From an uncultured Rhizobiaceae group bacterium (GTDB lineage Bacteria > Pseudomonadota > Alphaproteobacteria > Rhizobiales > Rhizobiaceae), in assembly GCA_947501445.1 (NCBI GenBank), contig CANMVS010000015.1, forward strand, positions 62,001-126,000: a stretch of 64,000 nt of DNA. Direction: 5' to 3'. Shown piece by piece: positions 36,194-46,437 of this stretch. Under the pieces are notes generated by a model that saw nothing but the letters and a program-made list of their open reading frames with translations, did no database searches and was not told the DNA's origin. Both the position numbers and the translations under genes were made by a program. Every line of letters begins with the position of its first letter. The first letter of the stretch is position 1.

Positions 36194-37612
36194 TTAATCA
36201 AAGGTATAGGGGATCGTGTTGCGGCTGTTCTGATCAACAGAGAGTTTTCGCTTGAGTGGCGGCACAGCGCGCTGGTGGCAATCTGATCGCTCACAGATAC
36301 GGCAGGAAATGCCGATTGGTTCAAAAGCAGTGTTGCTTTCGACATCGAGATCATCCGCATAGACCAGTGCACCGGCGTGTTTGATTTCACAGCCAAACGC
36401 CAGCGCATGGCGCTGAACGGGATCGCGAAACCCGCCACTTGGCTTGGTCACGGCCGTTGCCAGGCACAAATAACGCACACCATCAGGTGTTTCTGCCAGT
36501 TGCCTGAGGATGCGGGTGGATGTGGCAAAGGCGTTATGGACATTCCAGAGAGGGCAGGCAGAACCGAAACGGGCAAATTGCAATCGGGTCGCACTATGTC
36601 GTTTGGTAATGTTGCCTGCCTGATCAACCCGTGCAAAGAAAAATGGAATACCTTTGTGCCCTGGACGCTGCAGTGTACTCAGGCGGTGCGCGACCTGCTC
36701 GATACTTGCACCAAATTGATCCGCCAGCCGTTCCAGATCATGGCGATGCTCTCCGGCCGCGGCCAGAAAGTCACCATAGGGCAACAATGTACTACCGGCA
36801 AAATAGTTGGCGAGCCCGATACGGCACACAGCTGCTGCATCCTGAGAGCGCAATCCCGCCTTCTGCATGATGGTGTTGACCGTGTCACCATGCTCCAGAA
36901 GACAGATCTGGTGGGCCAGTTGAAATGCATGGGTGGAAGGTGCGTCCTTGGGGTTGACCGACAGCACACGCGAAACAGTGTCATAGCGTCTGATGGCATT
37001 GGTACCGGAGGCGCTGCCACCGATGGCGACCCGAACACGGTGCTTGCGCTCCAGATGGTCGGCAAGAGTGCGGACCCTGTTGCGCGTTGCACCCTTGAGC
37101 TGGGCTGCGAGCTGTTCCGCAGCGACATCCAGTTCGTGTACGTAATTGTTGATATAATGGAAGAAATCGCGAACCTCTTCGTAAGGGGTCGGTTCGTTAA
37201 GACCGCCAGAACGCTCTAGCGTATCATCCAGTTCAGCCAGTTGTTCACCGGCTTTGCGCAGCGCCTGATGCATGGCCAGAAAGGCTCTTGCGACAGTGGG
37301 TGTGTTTTGGGTCACCAGCTTCAGATCCTGTGCTGACGGCTGTTGACCCTTGAACAGTGGATCGGCGATTGCTTCTGCCATATCAGCCAGCAACCGATCA
37401 CTGTCGTTTTCTGAAAGGCTGGCGATGTCGACAGCAAATACTTCTGCAAGTGCAAGCAGAACCGGCGCGGTAACATGACGCTGGTTATTTTCAATCTGGT
37501 TGAGATAACTGGTTGAAATACCCAGCCGCTCGGCAAATTTTGCCTGCGTCAAGCCAGTCTCTTCGCGGATTGTGCGAATGTTTCGACCGATGAAAAGTTT
37601 ACGTGCACGCAT
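36194..37612 (-). CDS. pccR: Short-chain acyl-CoA regulator (PccR/ScfR family, XRE helix-turn-helix)
   Basis: A 472-residue regulator from the ATG at 37612 (MRARKLFIGRN); the TTG ORF start would place its leader inside the operator. Residues 8-65 are an XRE domain (LTQAKFAERLGISTSYLNQIENNQRHV). The middle has an IrrE-like region (AFQLAHQICLLEHG, near residue 230), and the C-terminus four cysteines (CRICERSDCHQRAVPPLKR preceded by FEPIGISCRIC) as in the ScfR/PccR group, which senses propionyl-CoA-type signals. It is divergent from pccB. Repeats with TTTGCAAA half-sites lie between. Confidence 0.9.
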   Translation of the reverse strand: MRARKLFIGRNIRTIREETGLTQAKFAERLGISTSYLNQIENNQRHVTAPVLLALAEVFAVDIASLSENDSDRLLADMAEAIADPLFKGQQPSAQDLKLVTQNTPTVARAFLAMHQALRKAGEQLAELDDTLERSGGLNEPTPYEEVRDFFHYINNYVHELDVAAEQLAAQLKGATRNRVRTLADHLERKHRVRVAIGGSASGTNAIRRYDTVSRVLSVNPKDAPSTHAFQLAHQICLLEHGDTVNTIMQKAGLRSQDAAAVCRIGLANYFAGSTLLPYGDFLAAAGEHRHDLERLADQFGASIEQVAHRLSTLQRPGHKGIPFFFARVDQAGNITKRHSATRLQFARFGSACPLWNVHNAFATSTRILRQLAETPDGVRYLCLATAVTKPSGGFRDPVQRHALAFGCEIKHAGALVYADDLDVESNTAFEPIGISCRICERSDCHQRAVPPLKRKLSVDQNSRNTIPYTFD

Positions 37613-37624
37613 GATGTTCACAAT

Positions 37625-37646
37625 GTTGCAAAAATGAGTTTGCAAA
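37625..37646. promoter_or_regulatory. PccR-type operator, paired TTGCAAA repeats
   Basis: GTTGCAAA and TTTGCAAA are separated by 6 bp, 13 bp upstream of the pccR start and about 127 bp before pccB. PccR-type regulators are known to recognise paired TTTGCAAA half-sites, so this site fits autoregulation and control of pccB. Spacing differs slightly from what I recall for Rhodobacter. Confidence 0.6.
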
Positions 37647-37772
37647 ATTAGCTAAATCAACTTTGTTGCTACTTCAACTCTTTTTAATGGTGCCACGACG
37701 TTGTACACCGCAGGTATGGTGACATAACCGCCGCCAACGGCATGATTTATCACAGATCCTGGGAGCCCTCCG

Positions 37773-39305
37773 ATGCTTGATATTCTGGAACAGCTAAAGG
37801 AAAAACGCCAGGAGGCCCATCTGGGCGGCGGACAACGGCGCATTGATGCGCAGCACAAAAAGGGCAAATTGACAGCGCGTGAACGTCTGGATGTGCTTTT
37901 GGATGAAGGTTCGTTCGAAGAGTACGATATGTACAAGACGCACCGATGCACCGAATTCGGCATGGAAACACAACAGATTGCCGGTGATGGCGTTGTCACG
38001 GGTTGGGGCACCATCAACGGCCGTCCAGCCTATGTGTTCAGTCAGGATTTTACGGTCTTTGGCGGTTCCCTGTCAGAAACCCATGCGGAGAAAATCTGCA
38101 AGGTTATGGATCTTGCTGTTCAAAATGGTGTGCCATTGATCGGATTGAACGATTCCGGTGGCGCGCGCATTCAGGAAGGTGTCGATTCCCTCGGCGGTTA
38201 TGCCGAAGTGTTCTGGCGCAATGTTCAGGCCTCCGGCGTCGTTCCACAAATATCCGTTATCATGGGCCCCTGTGCCGGTGGTGCAGTCTACTCGCCGGCG
38301 ATGACTGATTTCATCTTCATGGTCAAAGATACCAGCTACATGTTCGTTACAGGACCGGATGTGGTGAAAACCGTGACCAATGAAATTGTCACGGCAGAGG
38401 AACTGGGCGGTGCAGGTACCCATACCCGCAAGTCCTCGGTTGCAGATGGTGCCTTTGAAAATGACGTGGAGGCATTGCTGGAAGTGCGTCGCATGTATGA
38501 TTTCCTGCCGCTCTCAAATCGCGAAAAAGCGCCCAGGAGAACTACGGGTGATGGCGCTGCTCGCGAAGACAAAAGCCTTGATACGCTGGTGCCTGACAAT
38601 GCCAACAAACCCTACGATATGCATGAAGTCATCACCAAAATTGCCGATGAAGGTGAGTTTTTTGAAATCCAGAAGGATTTTGCCGGCAATATTCTTTGCG
38701 GCTTTGTGCGCATTGGCGGTGATACAGTCGGTGTGGTCGCAAATCAGCCTACGGTCCTTGCCGGTTGCCTGGATATCGACAGCGCCAAAAAAGCGGCTCG
38801 TTTCGTACGGTTTTGTGATGCATTCAATATCCCGATCCTGACACTTGTTGATGTGCCGGGGTTTCTGCCCGGCACTGCCCAGGAATATGGTGGAATTATC
38901 AAACATGGTGCCAAATTGCTGTTTGCCTATGCGCAGGCGACGGTACCAAAGGTTACGGTTATCACCCGCAAGGCCTACGGTGGCGCCTATGATGTGATGG
39001 CGTCGAAACATATTCGTGCCGATGTGAACTACGCCTGGCCCACCGCCGAAATTGCGGTCATGGGTGCCAAGGGCGCAACGGAAATTCTCTATCGTTCCGA
39101 ATTGGCAGATACAGACAAAATTGCCCAGCGCACCAAGGATTATGAGGATCGTTTTGCCAATCCGTTCGTGGCGGCTCAACGCGGGTTCATTGATGAAGTA
39201 ATCATGCCGCACTCCACCCGTCGTCGGGTCGGAAGGGCATTTGAATTGTTGAAAACAAAAAAAGTGGATGGTCCGGCCAAAAAGCACGACAACATTCCAT
39301 TGTAG
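37773..39305 (+). CDS. pccB: Propionyl-CoA carboxylase beta subunit (carboxyltransferase)
   Basis: A 510-residue carboxyltransferase that moves CO2 from carboxybiotin to propionyl-CoA, giving methylmalonyl-CoA. It has both crotonase-like halves: [45 protein letters not shown] near residue 125, [17 protein letters not shown] near 165, and the C-half [28 protein letters not shown] near 365 with [16 protein letters not shown] near 400. It is first in the operon with two small unknown genes, pccA, an aldo/keto reductase and methylmalonyl-CoA mutase. Confidence 0.97.
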   Translation: MLDILEQLKEKRQEAHLGGGQRRIDAQHKKGKLTARERLDVLLDEGSFEEYDMYKTHRCTEFGMETQQIAGDGVVTGWGTINGRPAYVFSQDFTVFGGSLSETHAEKICKVMDLAVQNGVPLIGLNDSGGARIQEGVDSLGGYAEVFWRNVQASGVVPQISVIMGPCAGGAVYSPAMTDFIFMVKDTSYMFVTGPDVVKTVTNEIVTAEELGGAGTHTRKSSVADGAFENDVEALLEVRRMYDFLPLSNREKAPRRTTGDGAAREDKSLDTLVPDNANKPYDMHEVITKIADEGEFFEIQKDFAGNILCGFVRIGGDTVGVVANQPTVLAGCLDIDSAKKAARFVRFCDAFNIPILTLVDVPGFLPGTAQEYGGIIKHGAKLLFAYAQATVPKVTVITRKAYGGAYDVMASKHIRADVNYAWPTAEIAVMGAKGATEILYRSELADTDKIAQRTKDYEDRFANPFVAAQRGFIDEVIMPHSTRRRVGRAFELLKTKKVDGPAKKHDNIPL

Positions 39306-39318
39306 GTGATTGGGTCTC

Positions 39319-39780
39319 ATGACACGTCAGCACAATCTGACAAAGGGTTCGGGCGTCATCGTCGTGGCCGGATATTGTGCGATGGTTCTGGGATTGATCT
39401 TACCTGTGACGCAAAAGGGCAGAGCTGATAGTACACAGACACAGTCTTATCGGTTTGAAAGTGCAAATGTGCTGAAGCACGAAACTTACGGGACGGGTAT
39501 GGAGTTGCGGATCAGAGCGAACCGGAGGCCAACAGTGAGCACGCGGGATCTGGCACGGGAGCTGAAAAAATTGTGTGATTTACACGGATCAAAACGATTG
39601 CCCGATCTGTTGAAACAGACGCAGGATGTTGATCCACACTATGTCGCCGTGCGCATTGTTTGGAACAATGCCGCGATCAGCTCAAAATTCAATGCGCTTG
39701 GTGTGAAAGCAGGAGCCTATGCAATTGCGTTTTTCAATATCAAATCAGCTGCCTGCGGCTCAAACATGGTGACCAGATAA
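39319..39780 (+). CDS. Small membrane-anchored or secreted protein of unknown function
   Basis: A 153-residue protein from ATG 39319. It has one hydrophobic segment at about residues 12-31 (GVIVVAGYCAMVLGLILPV), so it is either anchored or exported. The rest is soluble with YGTGMELRIRANRRPT and a helix LARELKKLCDLHGSKRLP. No family recognised. It lies between pccB (13 bp) and the next unknown (TAATG overlap), suggesting co-translation with the carboxylase genes. Confidence 0.65.
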   Translation: MTRQHNLTKGSGVIVVAGYCAMVLGLILPVTQKGRADSTQTQSYRFESANVLKHETYGTGMELRIRANRRPTVSTRDLARELKKLCDLHGSKRLPDLLKQTQDVDPHYVAVRIVWNNAAISSKFNALGVKAGAYAIAFFNIKSAACGSNMVTR

Positions 39781-40139
39781 TGCCAAAGCTTCCACCAATG
39801 ATAAAACACCGCGGATTTCCCTCCCGGCTGCCCGGGACAGATTTTCAGTTCACCATCCGCCGTGCCAATCCAAAACCCACACGGCTTGAAAAGAAGCCAC
39901 GCCCGGCTGATCGCAAGGTTATTTTGCGCGAGGCTGATGCGAATTTTCTCGCCTGCCTGTGGAAGGCGTTCGGTGCTGAGCCTTTTGAGCGCGGTAACCT
40001 GGATGGTGGACGCCTGAACGCACTCTTCGAGCGGGAAGTGGTGCCGATTGAGCCATTTGACCCGCTCTCATATGAGTCGCTTTTGCGCATTGATGTGGCC
40101 GCAGCTCAGATTACCTTTCCTGAAGTTTTCAATCGTTGA
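39780..40139 (+). CDS. Small conserved-looking protein of unknown function between pccB and pccA
   Basis: The ATG at 39780 overlaps the previous stop (TAATG) and gives a basic 119-residue protein without signal or membrane segment. The longer ORF from 39660 overlaps the preceding gene and is not preferred. Features are a basic N-terminus (KPTRLEKKPRPADRK) and LACLWKAFGAEPFERGNL. It ends 12 bp before pccA. No function can be assigned. Confidence 0.65.
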   Translation: MPKLPPMIKHRGFPSRLPGTDFQFTIRRANPKPTRLEKKPRPADRKVILREADANFLACLWKAFGAEPFERGNLDGGRLNALFEREVVPIEPFDPLSYESLLRIDVAAAQITFPEVFNR

Positions 40140-40151
40140 ACGGAGCGGGCC

Positions 40152-42161
40152 ATGTTTAAAAAAATTCTCGTTGCAAACCGTGGTGAGATTGCCTGCAGAG
40201 TGTTTAAAACAGCAAAGCGTATGGGAATTGCAACCGTTGCTGTTTACTCGGAAGCGGACCGCTTGGCTTTGCATGTTGAAATGGCGGATGAGGCGGTTTT
40301 TATCGGCCCGGCACCTGCCAGTGAAAGTTATCTGCTCATCGACAGGATTATTGATGCCTGCAGGCAGGCTGGCGCAGATGCCGTTCATCCTGGATATGGC
40401 TTCCTGTCGGAACGTGCAGAATTTGCTGAACGCCTTGCCGCAGAAGGGATTGCATTTGTCGGCCCGCCTGTCGGTGCCATTCAGTCCATGGGCGACAAGA
40501 TAACATCCAAGAAAATCGCCACAGAAGCCGATGTCTCTACAGTTCCAGGCTATATGGGGCTGATTGATGATGCAGACCATGCGGTGCAAATCGCATCACA
40601 GATTGGCTATCCGGTGATGATCAAAGCCAGTGCTGGCGGCGGTGGAAAGGGTATGCGTATTGCCTGGGACGATGCACAGGCCCGCGAAGGCTTCGCGCGA
40701 TCCAAATCGGAAGCAGCGTCAAGCTTTGGTGATGATCGCATATTCATCGAAAAATTTGTCACCCAACCGCGCCACATCGAAATACAGGTGCTGGCCGATC
40801 AGCACGGAAACTGCATTTATCTGGGGGAACGTGAGTGTTCGATCCAGCGGCGAAATCAAAAGGTCATCGAAGAAGCACCGTCCCCCTTTATTGACGAGGC
40901 CACCCGCAGTGCCATGGGGCAACAGGCCATCGCACTTGCAAAGGCTGTGAATTATACCAGTGCGGGAACAGTGGAATTTATTGTCGACAAGGACCGCAAT
41001 TTCTATTTTCTGGAAATGAACACAAGGCTGCAGGTCGAACATCCCGTGACGGAACTTGTGACCGGGGTTGATCTTGTCGAAATGATGCTGCGCGTTGCGG
41101 CAGGACAAGAACTGCCTATGCAGCAGCAGGATGTTGCACTCAACGGCTGGGCAATCGAAAGCCGGTTGTATGCCGAAGATCCTTTCCGCAATTTTCTGCC
41201 GTCGATTGGAAGGCTGACACGCTATCGTCCTCCCGTTGAGGGGGAAGATGACGCAGGGTGCATCATTCGCAATGATACCGGCGTCTTTGAGGGCGGCGAG
41301 ATTTCAATGTTCTACGATCCAATGATCGCCAAACTATGCACCTGGGCACCAGATCGTAACAGTGCCGTTGAGAAAATGGCAGATGCACTTGATCATTTTG
41401 AGGTCGAGGGGATCGGGCATAATATTCCGTTTCTTTCGGCGGTCATGGACCACGACCGGTTTCGCTCTGGTGCAATCACAACAGCATTTATCGAAGAAGA
41501 ATATCCCGATGGCTTTCATGGTGTCGAAGCCGATCAGCAATTGGCAGTGGATCTGTCTGCGGTGGCCTTCGTCCTGGACACGATAACCAATGAACTGCAC
41601 AGCACACCATCTGACCATCGCTTCACAACCGGCGGATCGGCAAAATTGATAGGTAGAACGGTCAGGATGGACCGGGACAATGTTGCCGCAAGTCTTGAGC
41701 GCGATGGTGCGATGTTCATCGTCACTATCGGCAACCATACAGCCCTGACAATCGACACCGATTGGCGACCGGGAGAGCCATTGGCGCGGCTGTCCATTGA
41801 TGGCACGCCGGTTGCAATCAAGACCGATAGGATCCCGGGTGGATTTCGCTTGCGACATCGTGGTGTTGAACAACGCATACAGGTTCTGTCCGGCCGGGTG
41901 GCGGAACTGGCATCCCTGATGCCGGAAAAATTGGCGCCCGACACATCCAATCTGCTGCTTTGCCCGATGCCGGGTCTCATTGTCGCGCTCAATGTGGATG
42001 AGGGAAATACGGTAGAGGAGGGGCAGCCTTTGGCCATCGTGGAAGCCATGAAAATGGAAAATGTTCTGCGGGCGGAAAAATCCGGAACCGTTGCCAGGAT
42101 CCCGGTAAAAGTGGGTGACAGCCTGGCGGTGGATGCCGTAATAATGGAGTTCGAAACATGA
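40152..42161 (+). CDS. pccA: Propionyl-CoA carboxylase alpha subunit (biotin carboxylase and carrier)
   Basis: A 669-residue two-function subunit: ATP-dependent carboxylation of biotin and the biotin carrier. Biotin carboxylase domain: ILVANRGEIACRV at the start, the glycine-rich loop KASAGGGGKGMRI near residue 160, the ATP-grasp block EMNTRLQVEHPVTE near 290 and YAEDPFRNFLPS near 340. The carrier domain ends the protein with the biotinyl lysine in VEAMKMENV near 634. It is overlapped by 4 bp by the aldo/keto reductase. Confidence 0.97.
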   Translation: MFKKILVANRGEIACRVFKTAKRMGIATVAVYSEADRLALHVEMADEAVFIGPAPASESYLLIDRIIDACRQAGADAVHPGYGFLSERAEFAERLAAEGIAFVGPPVGAIQSMGDKITSKKIATEADVSTVPGYMGLIDDADHAVQIASQIGYPVMIKASAGGGGKGMRIAWDDAQAREGFARSKSEAASSFGDDRIFIEKFVTQPRHIEIQVLADQHGNCIYLGERECSIQRRNQKVIEEAPSPFIDEATRSAMGQQAIALAKAVNYTSAGTVEFIVDKDRNFYFLEMNTRLQVEHPVTELVTGVDLVEMMLRVAAGQELPMQQQDVALNGWAIESRLYAEDPFRNFLPSIGRLTRYRPPVEGEDDAGCIIRNDTGVFEGGEISMFYDPMIAKLCTWAPDRNSAVEKMADALDHFEVEGIGHNIPFLSAVMDHDRFRSGAITTAFIEEEYPDGFHGVEADQQLAVDLSAVAFVLDTITNELHSTPSDHRFTTGGSAKLIGRTVRMDRDNVAASLERDGAMFIVTIGNHTALTIDTDWRPGEPLARLSIDGTPVAIKTDRIPGGFRLRHRGVEQRIQVLSGRVAELASLMPEKLAPDTSNLLLCPMPGLIVALNVDEGNTVEEGQPLAIVEAMKMENVLRAEKSGTVARIPVKVGDSLAVDAVIMEFET

Positions 42162-43081
42162 TTGCTGACAACCAACCCCTGGTGATCCCGTCAAAGAGCA
42201 CGTTTCATGGGCGTGAGATCGGCAGACTTTCGTATGGTTGCTGGCGCATGCCGGGTACGCCGCAGGCCGATGTCGCCGCCAAGATTGATGCGGCCCTGTC
42301 GATCGGTGCCAATATCATTGACACGGCGGCAATCTATGGATTCGGCAAGGATGGATTTGGCGCGGCTGAAAGTATGGTTGGCAAATTTATTGCCGAGCGT
42401 CCTGCCGTGCGCGATGATATCGTGTTGGTAACCAAGGGCGGCATAACACCTCCAGTGCCGTATAATTCGAGCAGGGCGCATATCGTTGCGTCCTGTGAGG
42501 CGTCCTTGCAACGCTTGTGTTGCGAGCATGTTGATTTGTTTTTGATCCACCGGCCGGACCTGCTTGCCGGACACCAGGAGGTTGCTGCCGCACTGGAAGA
42601 GCTCGTTACGAGCGGGAAGGCACGCTCGGTCGGCGTGTCGAATTATTCTTTGGAACAGACACGCGCATTGCAGCATTTTCTGACGGTGCCTTTGACTGTC
42701 ACCCAGCCGGAAATCTCTGCCTGGCAGACAGATGTGCTTTTTGATGGAACATTGGACCACGCTCAGGCAACGGGTCTGCTGCCCATGGCCTGGTCACCAC
42801 TGGCCGGTGGATTGCTGGCCACGGGCATTGCGCCAGCCGAAGGAGGGGAACGATTTGCAAATCTGATTGCTGTGCTTGATCGGCTTGCCGCGCGCAATGA
42901 TACGACAAGAGACATTGTGGCTCTGGCCTGGCTGCTGGTTCATCCGTCCGGCATTGTGCCAATCCTCGGGACACAGTCAGTCGACAATATCGCGGCGTCT
43001 GAAGCAGCCTTCAGCGTCAAACTGACCAGGGCCGACTGGTATGATATTCTTGAGGCCAGCCTTGGCCAGCGGATGCCATGA
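42158..43081 (+). CDS. Aldo/keto reductase
   Basis: A 307-residue TIM-barrel NADPH oxidoreductase. The catalytic tetrad is visible: Asp in [11 protein letters not shown] with the Tyr, Lys in LVTKGG and His in FLIHRPD. C-terminal cofactor block [14 protein letters not shown] is present. It overlaps pccA by 4 bp (ATGA) and precedes methylmalonyl-CoA mutase by 10 bp. Its role in the propionate operon is unclear; it may reduce an aldehyde or keto compound from branched-chain degradation. Confidence 0.9.
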   Translation: MIADNQPLVIPSKSTFHGREIGRLSYGCWRMPGTPQADVAAKIDAALSIGANIIDTAAIYGFGKDGFGAAESMVGKFIAERPAVRDDIVLVTKGGITPPVPYNSSRAHIVASCEASLQRLCCEHVDLFLIHRPDLLAGHQEVAAALEELVTSGKARSVGVSNYSLEQTRALQHFLTVPLTVTQPEISAWQTDVLFDGTLDHAQATGLLPMAWSPLAGGLLATGIAPAEGGERFANLIAVLDRLAARNDTTRDIVALAWLLVHPSGIVPILGTQSVDNIAASEAAFSVKLTRADWYDILEASLGQRMP

Positions 43082-43091
43082 GGAAACAATT

Positions 43092-45227
43092 ATGACCAAA
43101 TCATCACGGGACTGGCTTGACCTCGCATCCAGGGAACTCAAGGGCAAAAACCCCGATACGCTCAATTGGAACACGCCCGAGGGTATCACCATCAAGCCGT
43201 TTTACGGGGTGGAGGATCTACCGGCTTCCGCCAATTTGGAATTGCCGGGATATGCGCCATTCACCCGTGGTGTAAAGGCAACCATGTATGCCGGTCGGCC
43301 TTGGACGATCCGCCAATACGCGGGGTTTTCTACGGCGGAGGAATCCAACGCTTTTTATCGAAAAAATCTCGCTGGTGGTCAAAAGGGTCTGTCTGTCGCC
43401 TTCGATCTGGCAACCCATAGGGGGTACGATTCTGATCATCCACGCGTTGTCGGCGATGTTGGCAAGGCTGGTGTTGCCATCGATTCCGTTGAGGATATGA
43501 AAATACTGTTTGATGGCATACCGCTGGATCAAATGTCCGTATCCATGACGATGAATGGCGCGGTCATTCCGGTGCTTGCGATGTTTATTGTTGCCGGAGA
43601 AGAGCAGGGGGTGGCAAGATCAGCGCTCTCCGGCACGATCCAAAATGACATTCTCAAAGAGTTCATGGTGCGTAACACCTATATTTACCCGCCAGAATCC
43701 TCAATGCGTATTGTTGCCGATATCATCGACTTTACCGCCCGCGAAATGCCAAAATACAATTCCATCTCAATCTCTGGCTATCACATGCAGGAAGCTGGTT
43801 CGACGCTGGCGCAGGAACTTGCATACACCCTGGCTGACGGCATGGAATATGTGCGGGCGGCCATGAACAAGGGTCTGGATGTGGACGCTTTTGCGGGGCG
43901 TTTGTCTTTTTTCTTCTGCATCGGCATGAACTTTTTTATGGAGGCGGCAAAATTACGCGCAGCGCGGCAACTTTGGGCGCGGATAATGACAGATTTCGGT
44001 GCCCAGTCAGAGCGATCCAAAATGCTGCGCACCCATTGCCAGACGTCCGGCGTGTCGCTGACGGAGCAGGATCCCTACAACAATGTTGTACGCACCGCTT
44101 TCGAGGCCATGGCGGCAGTGCTGGGTGGAACCCAGTCATTGCATACCAATTCGTTTGACGAAGCCATTGCCTTGCCAACGGAATTTTCGGCGCGGATCGC
44201 GCGCAACACCCAGTTGATCCTGCAAAATGAAACCGGTGTAACCAATGTTGTCGACCCTCTGGGCGGTTCCTATTATGTGGAAGCACTGACGAAAGATCTG
44301 GCAGAGGAAGCCTGGCGGCTGATCGAAGAGGTGGAAAGTCTCGGCGGGATGACCAAGGCTGTCGAGCAGGGTTTGCCAAAAATGCGTATTGAGGAAGCGG
44401 CTGCACGCCGACAGGCACGCGTCGACAAGGGGGAAGACATTATTGTCGGCGTAAACCGTTTTCGCCTTGAGGATGAAGCGAAGGTCGACATTCTGGAAAT
44501 TGACAATGCCAAGGTCCGTGAAGCGCAAATCGCCCGTCTGGACAAAATTCGAAGAAGCCGGGACTCAAAGGCCTGTCAGGCAGCTCTGTCTGCGCTCGGC
44601 ACGGTTGCCACCACCGGCAATGGCAATCTGCTCGAAGCTGCCATAAAGGCGGCGCGGGCGCGCGCAAGCCTTGGAGAAATCTCGGATGCGATGGAGAAAG
44701 CCTTTCACCGGCACAAGGCAACAACACGGGTTATTTCTGGCGTCTATGGCGAGGCCTATAAAGGCGATCCCGAATACGCATTGATACAGCAAAAGATTGC
44801 GGATTACCGGTCCCAGAAACAGCGTGATCCGCGGATACTTGTCGCCAAAATGGGGCAGGATGGTCACGATCGCGGTGCAAAAATCATCGCAACAGCCTTT
44901 GCGGATATGGGCTTTGATGTCTCATTGTCAGACATGTTCGAAACACCGCAGGAAGTGGCTGTCAATGCGATTGACCTTGATATGGATGTCATCGGGGTTT
45001 CGTCACTTGCTGCCGGCCACAGAACACTGGTTCCGGAGCTTATTGAACATCTGAAAGCATCGGGGCGGCAGGATATCATTGTTATCTGCGGCGGCGTTAT
45101 TCCGGAGCAGGACTATCAATTCCTGCAGGATGCAGGTGTCGCGGCGATTTTCGGACCGGGCTCCAATGTTCTGGATGCCGCCAACGTTGTGCTGGCAGAA
45201 GTTGCCGGAATGAAACGTAACAGATAG
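43092..45227 (+). CDS. scpA: Methylmalonyl-CoA mutase
   Basis: A 711-residue B12-dependent mutase that turns R-methylmalonyl-CoA into succinyl-CoA. The ATG at 43092 follows GAGGAAACA; the ORF start at 43041 lies in the reductase gene. The barrel domain is seen through [49 protein letters not shown] near 145 and [13 protein letters not shown] near 345. The C-terminal cobalamin domain has [13 protein letters not shown] with its axial His near 595 and [10 protein letters not shown] near 665. Single-chain form; no separate beta subunit. Confidence 0.97.
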   Translation: MTKSSRDWLDLASRELKGKNPDTLNWNTPEGITIKPFYGVEDLPASANLELPGYAPFTRGVKATMYAGRPWTIRQYAGFSTAEESNAFYRKNLAGGQKGLSVAFDLATHRGYDSDHPRVVGDVGKAGVAIDSVEDMKILFDGIPLDQMSVSMTMNGAVIPVLAMFIVAGEEQGVARSALSGTIQNDILKEFMVRNTYIYPPESSMRIVADIIDFTAREMPKYNSISISGYHMQEAGSTLAQELAYTLADGMEYVRAAMNKGLDVDAFAGRLSFFFCIGMNFFMEAAKLRAARQLWARIMTDFGAQSERSKMLRTHCQTSGVSLTEQDPYNNVVRTAFEAMAAVLGGTQSLHTNSFDEAIALPTEFSARIARNTQLILQNETGVTNVVDPLGGSYYVEALTKDLAEEAWRLIEEVESLGGMTKAVEQGLPKMRIEEAAARRQARVDKGEDIIVGVNRFRLEDEAKVDILEIDNAKVREAQIARLDKIRRSRDSKACQAALSALGTVATTGNGNLLEAAIKAARARASLGEISDAMEKAFHRHKATTRVISGVYGEAYKGDPEYALIQQKIADYRSQKQRDPRILVAKMGQDGHDRGAKIIATAFADMGFDVSLSDMFETPQEVAVNAIDLDMDVIGVSSLAAGHRTLVPELIEHLKASGRQDIIVICGGVIPEQDYQFLQDAGVAAIFGPGSNVLDAANVVLAEVAGMKRNR

Positions 45228-45319
45228 AATCAATTTGATCGCTCAAGCGATTGAAAAATTTACTGAAAAGAGTGCGATCAGCCCATATTTCGCCATCGAG
45301 CATTTCAGGCTTTGGCGGT

Positions 45320-45399
45320 ATTGGAAAAACCTGAATGCACCAACAAAATCAAAGGTCGACACCGTTGTCCCGTTTCTGACAATACGTGAAACGGTCTAG
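45320..45399 (-). repeat. 80-bp dispersed repeat, copy A
   Basis: Read on the minus strand, it matches 55951-56030 in 75 of 80 bases. It starts CTAGACCGTTTCACG and has a 7-bp stem CCGTTTC/GAAACGG. It ends 16 bp before the start of the 3-hydroxyisobutyrate dehydrogenase gene. Confidence 0.85.
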
Positions 45400-45415
45400 C
45401 CGAGAGGAAAGTAAA

Positions 45416-46288
45416 ATGAAAATCGGATTTATTGGTCTGGGAAATATGGGCGCGCCAATGGCCAAAAACCTGGTGGCGGCCGGTCATGATGTTATCGGTT
45501 TCGACGTTGCTGGTGTGACTGTGGATGGTGTTGAGCCTGCAGGCAGGGCAGTTGATGCGGTGAAATCGGCTGAGGCGGTTGTTACAATGCTGCCCAATGG
45601 TGCCATCTTGCGGTCGGTCTATGAGGAGATTGTACCGGCAGCCGTTGAAGGTGCTGTGTTGATTGATTGCTCGACCGTAGATGTGGAAAGCGCCCGTGCA
45701 GCCCATAAATTGGCCGCTGATACAAAAAAGCTCAGCGTAGATGCACCTGTATCAGGTGGCATCGGCGGTGCAGCAGCCGGCACGCTCACATTCATGGCTG
45801 GCGGGCAGGATGATGCCTTTCTCATGGCCAAACCACTGTTTGATGTGATGGGGCAAAAAACCGTTCATTGCGGAAAGGCGGGTGCCGGGCAGGCCGCAAA
45901 AATCTGTAACAATATGATCCTTGGTATTTCCATGATCGGCGTATGCGAGTCATTTGCACTGGCTGATAAACTGGAGCTTGACCGACAGAAGCTCTTTGAC
46001 GTTGTGTCAACGTCGTCTGGATCATGCTGGTCAGTAAATACCTATTGCCCGGCACCAGGTGTTGGCCCCGCCAGCCCCGCGGATAATGACTATAAGCCGG
46101 GATTTGCAGCGGAGCTCATGTTGAAGGACTTATTGCTCAGCCAGCAGGCGGCTGAAAATGTTGATGCAGCAACGCCGATGGGCGCCCTTGCCAGCGCACT
46201 TTATCAGGCCTTCGTTGATGGTGGCGGACGTGGTAAGGACTTTTCGGCCATGCTGCCGCATTTGATGAACGCAGGACATAAACAGTGA
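45416..46288 (+). CDS. mmsB: 3-hydroxyisobutyrate dehydrogenase-like NAD-binding protein
   Basis: A 290-residue beta-hydroxyacid dehydrogenase; ATG at 45416 follows GAGGAAAGTAAA. It has the Rossmann motif IGLGNMGAPMAKNL at the start, the substrate block VDAPVSGGIGGAAAGTLTFMAGG near residue 110 and the catalytic lysine in GQAAKICNNMILG near 165, all of the HIBADH type. It oxidises 3-hydroxyisobutyrate to methylmalonate semialdehyde in valine degradation, whose product feeds the adjacent propionyl-CoA pathway. It is separated from the mutase by 188 bp and a dispersed repeat, so it may have its own promoter. Confidence 0.93.
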   Translation: MKIGFIGLGNMGAPMAKNLVAAGHDVIGFDVAGVTVDGVEPAGRAVDAVKSAEAVVTMLPNGAILRSVYEEIVPAAVEGAVLIDCSTVDVESARAAHKLAADTKKLSVDAPVSGGIGGAAAGTLTFMAGGQDDAFLMAKPLFDVMGQKTVHCGKAGAGQAAKICNNMILGISMIGVCESFALADKLELDRQKLFDVVSTSSGSCWSVNTYCPAPGVGPASPADNDYKPGFAAELMLKDLLLSQQAAENVDAATPMGALASALYQAFVDGGGRGKDFSAMLPHLMNAGHKQ

Positions 46289-46437
46289 AGCAAACGGTCA
46301 TATTCAGCTTCAGCATATTTGGTTAGAGTATCCGGAGCAGCCTATCGGTCAATTGTGAATTCTGTCGAAGATTTGTGTTTCTTATTCAATGTATTCGATT
46401 ATTGTGTGCCTGGTGGTAGTGCCGGGGAGTAATTATA

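Noticed and set aside
45230-45262. Possible terminator ATCGCT-CA-AGCGAT after methylmalonyl-CoA mutase
   Set aside because: Stem of about 5-6 bp with a tiny loop and no T run; too weak to call.
46289-46437. Possible small gene between mmsB and the symporter fusion
   Set aside because: Only a 149-bp gap with no start and ribosome site other than that of the symporter.
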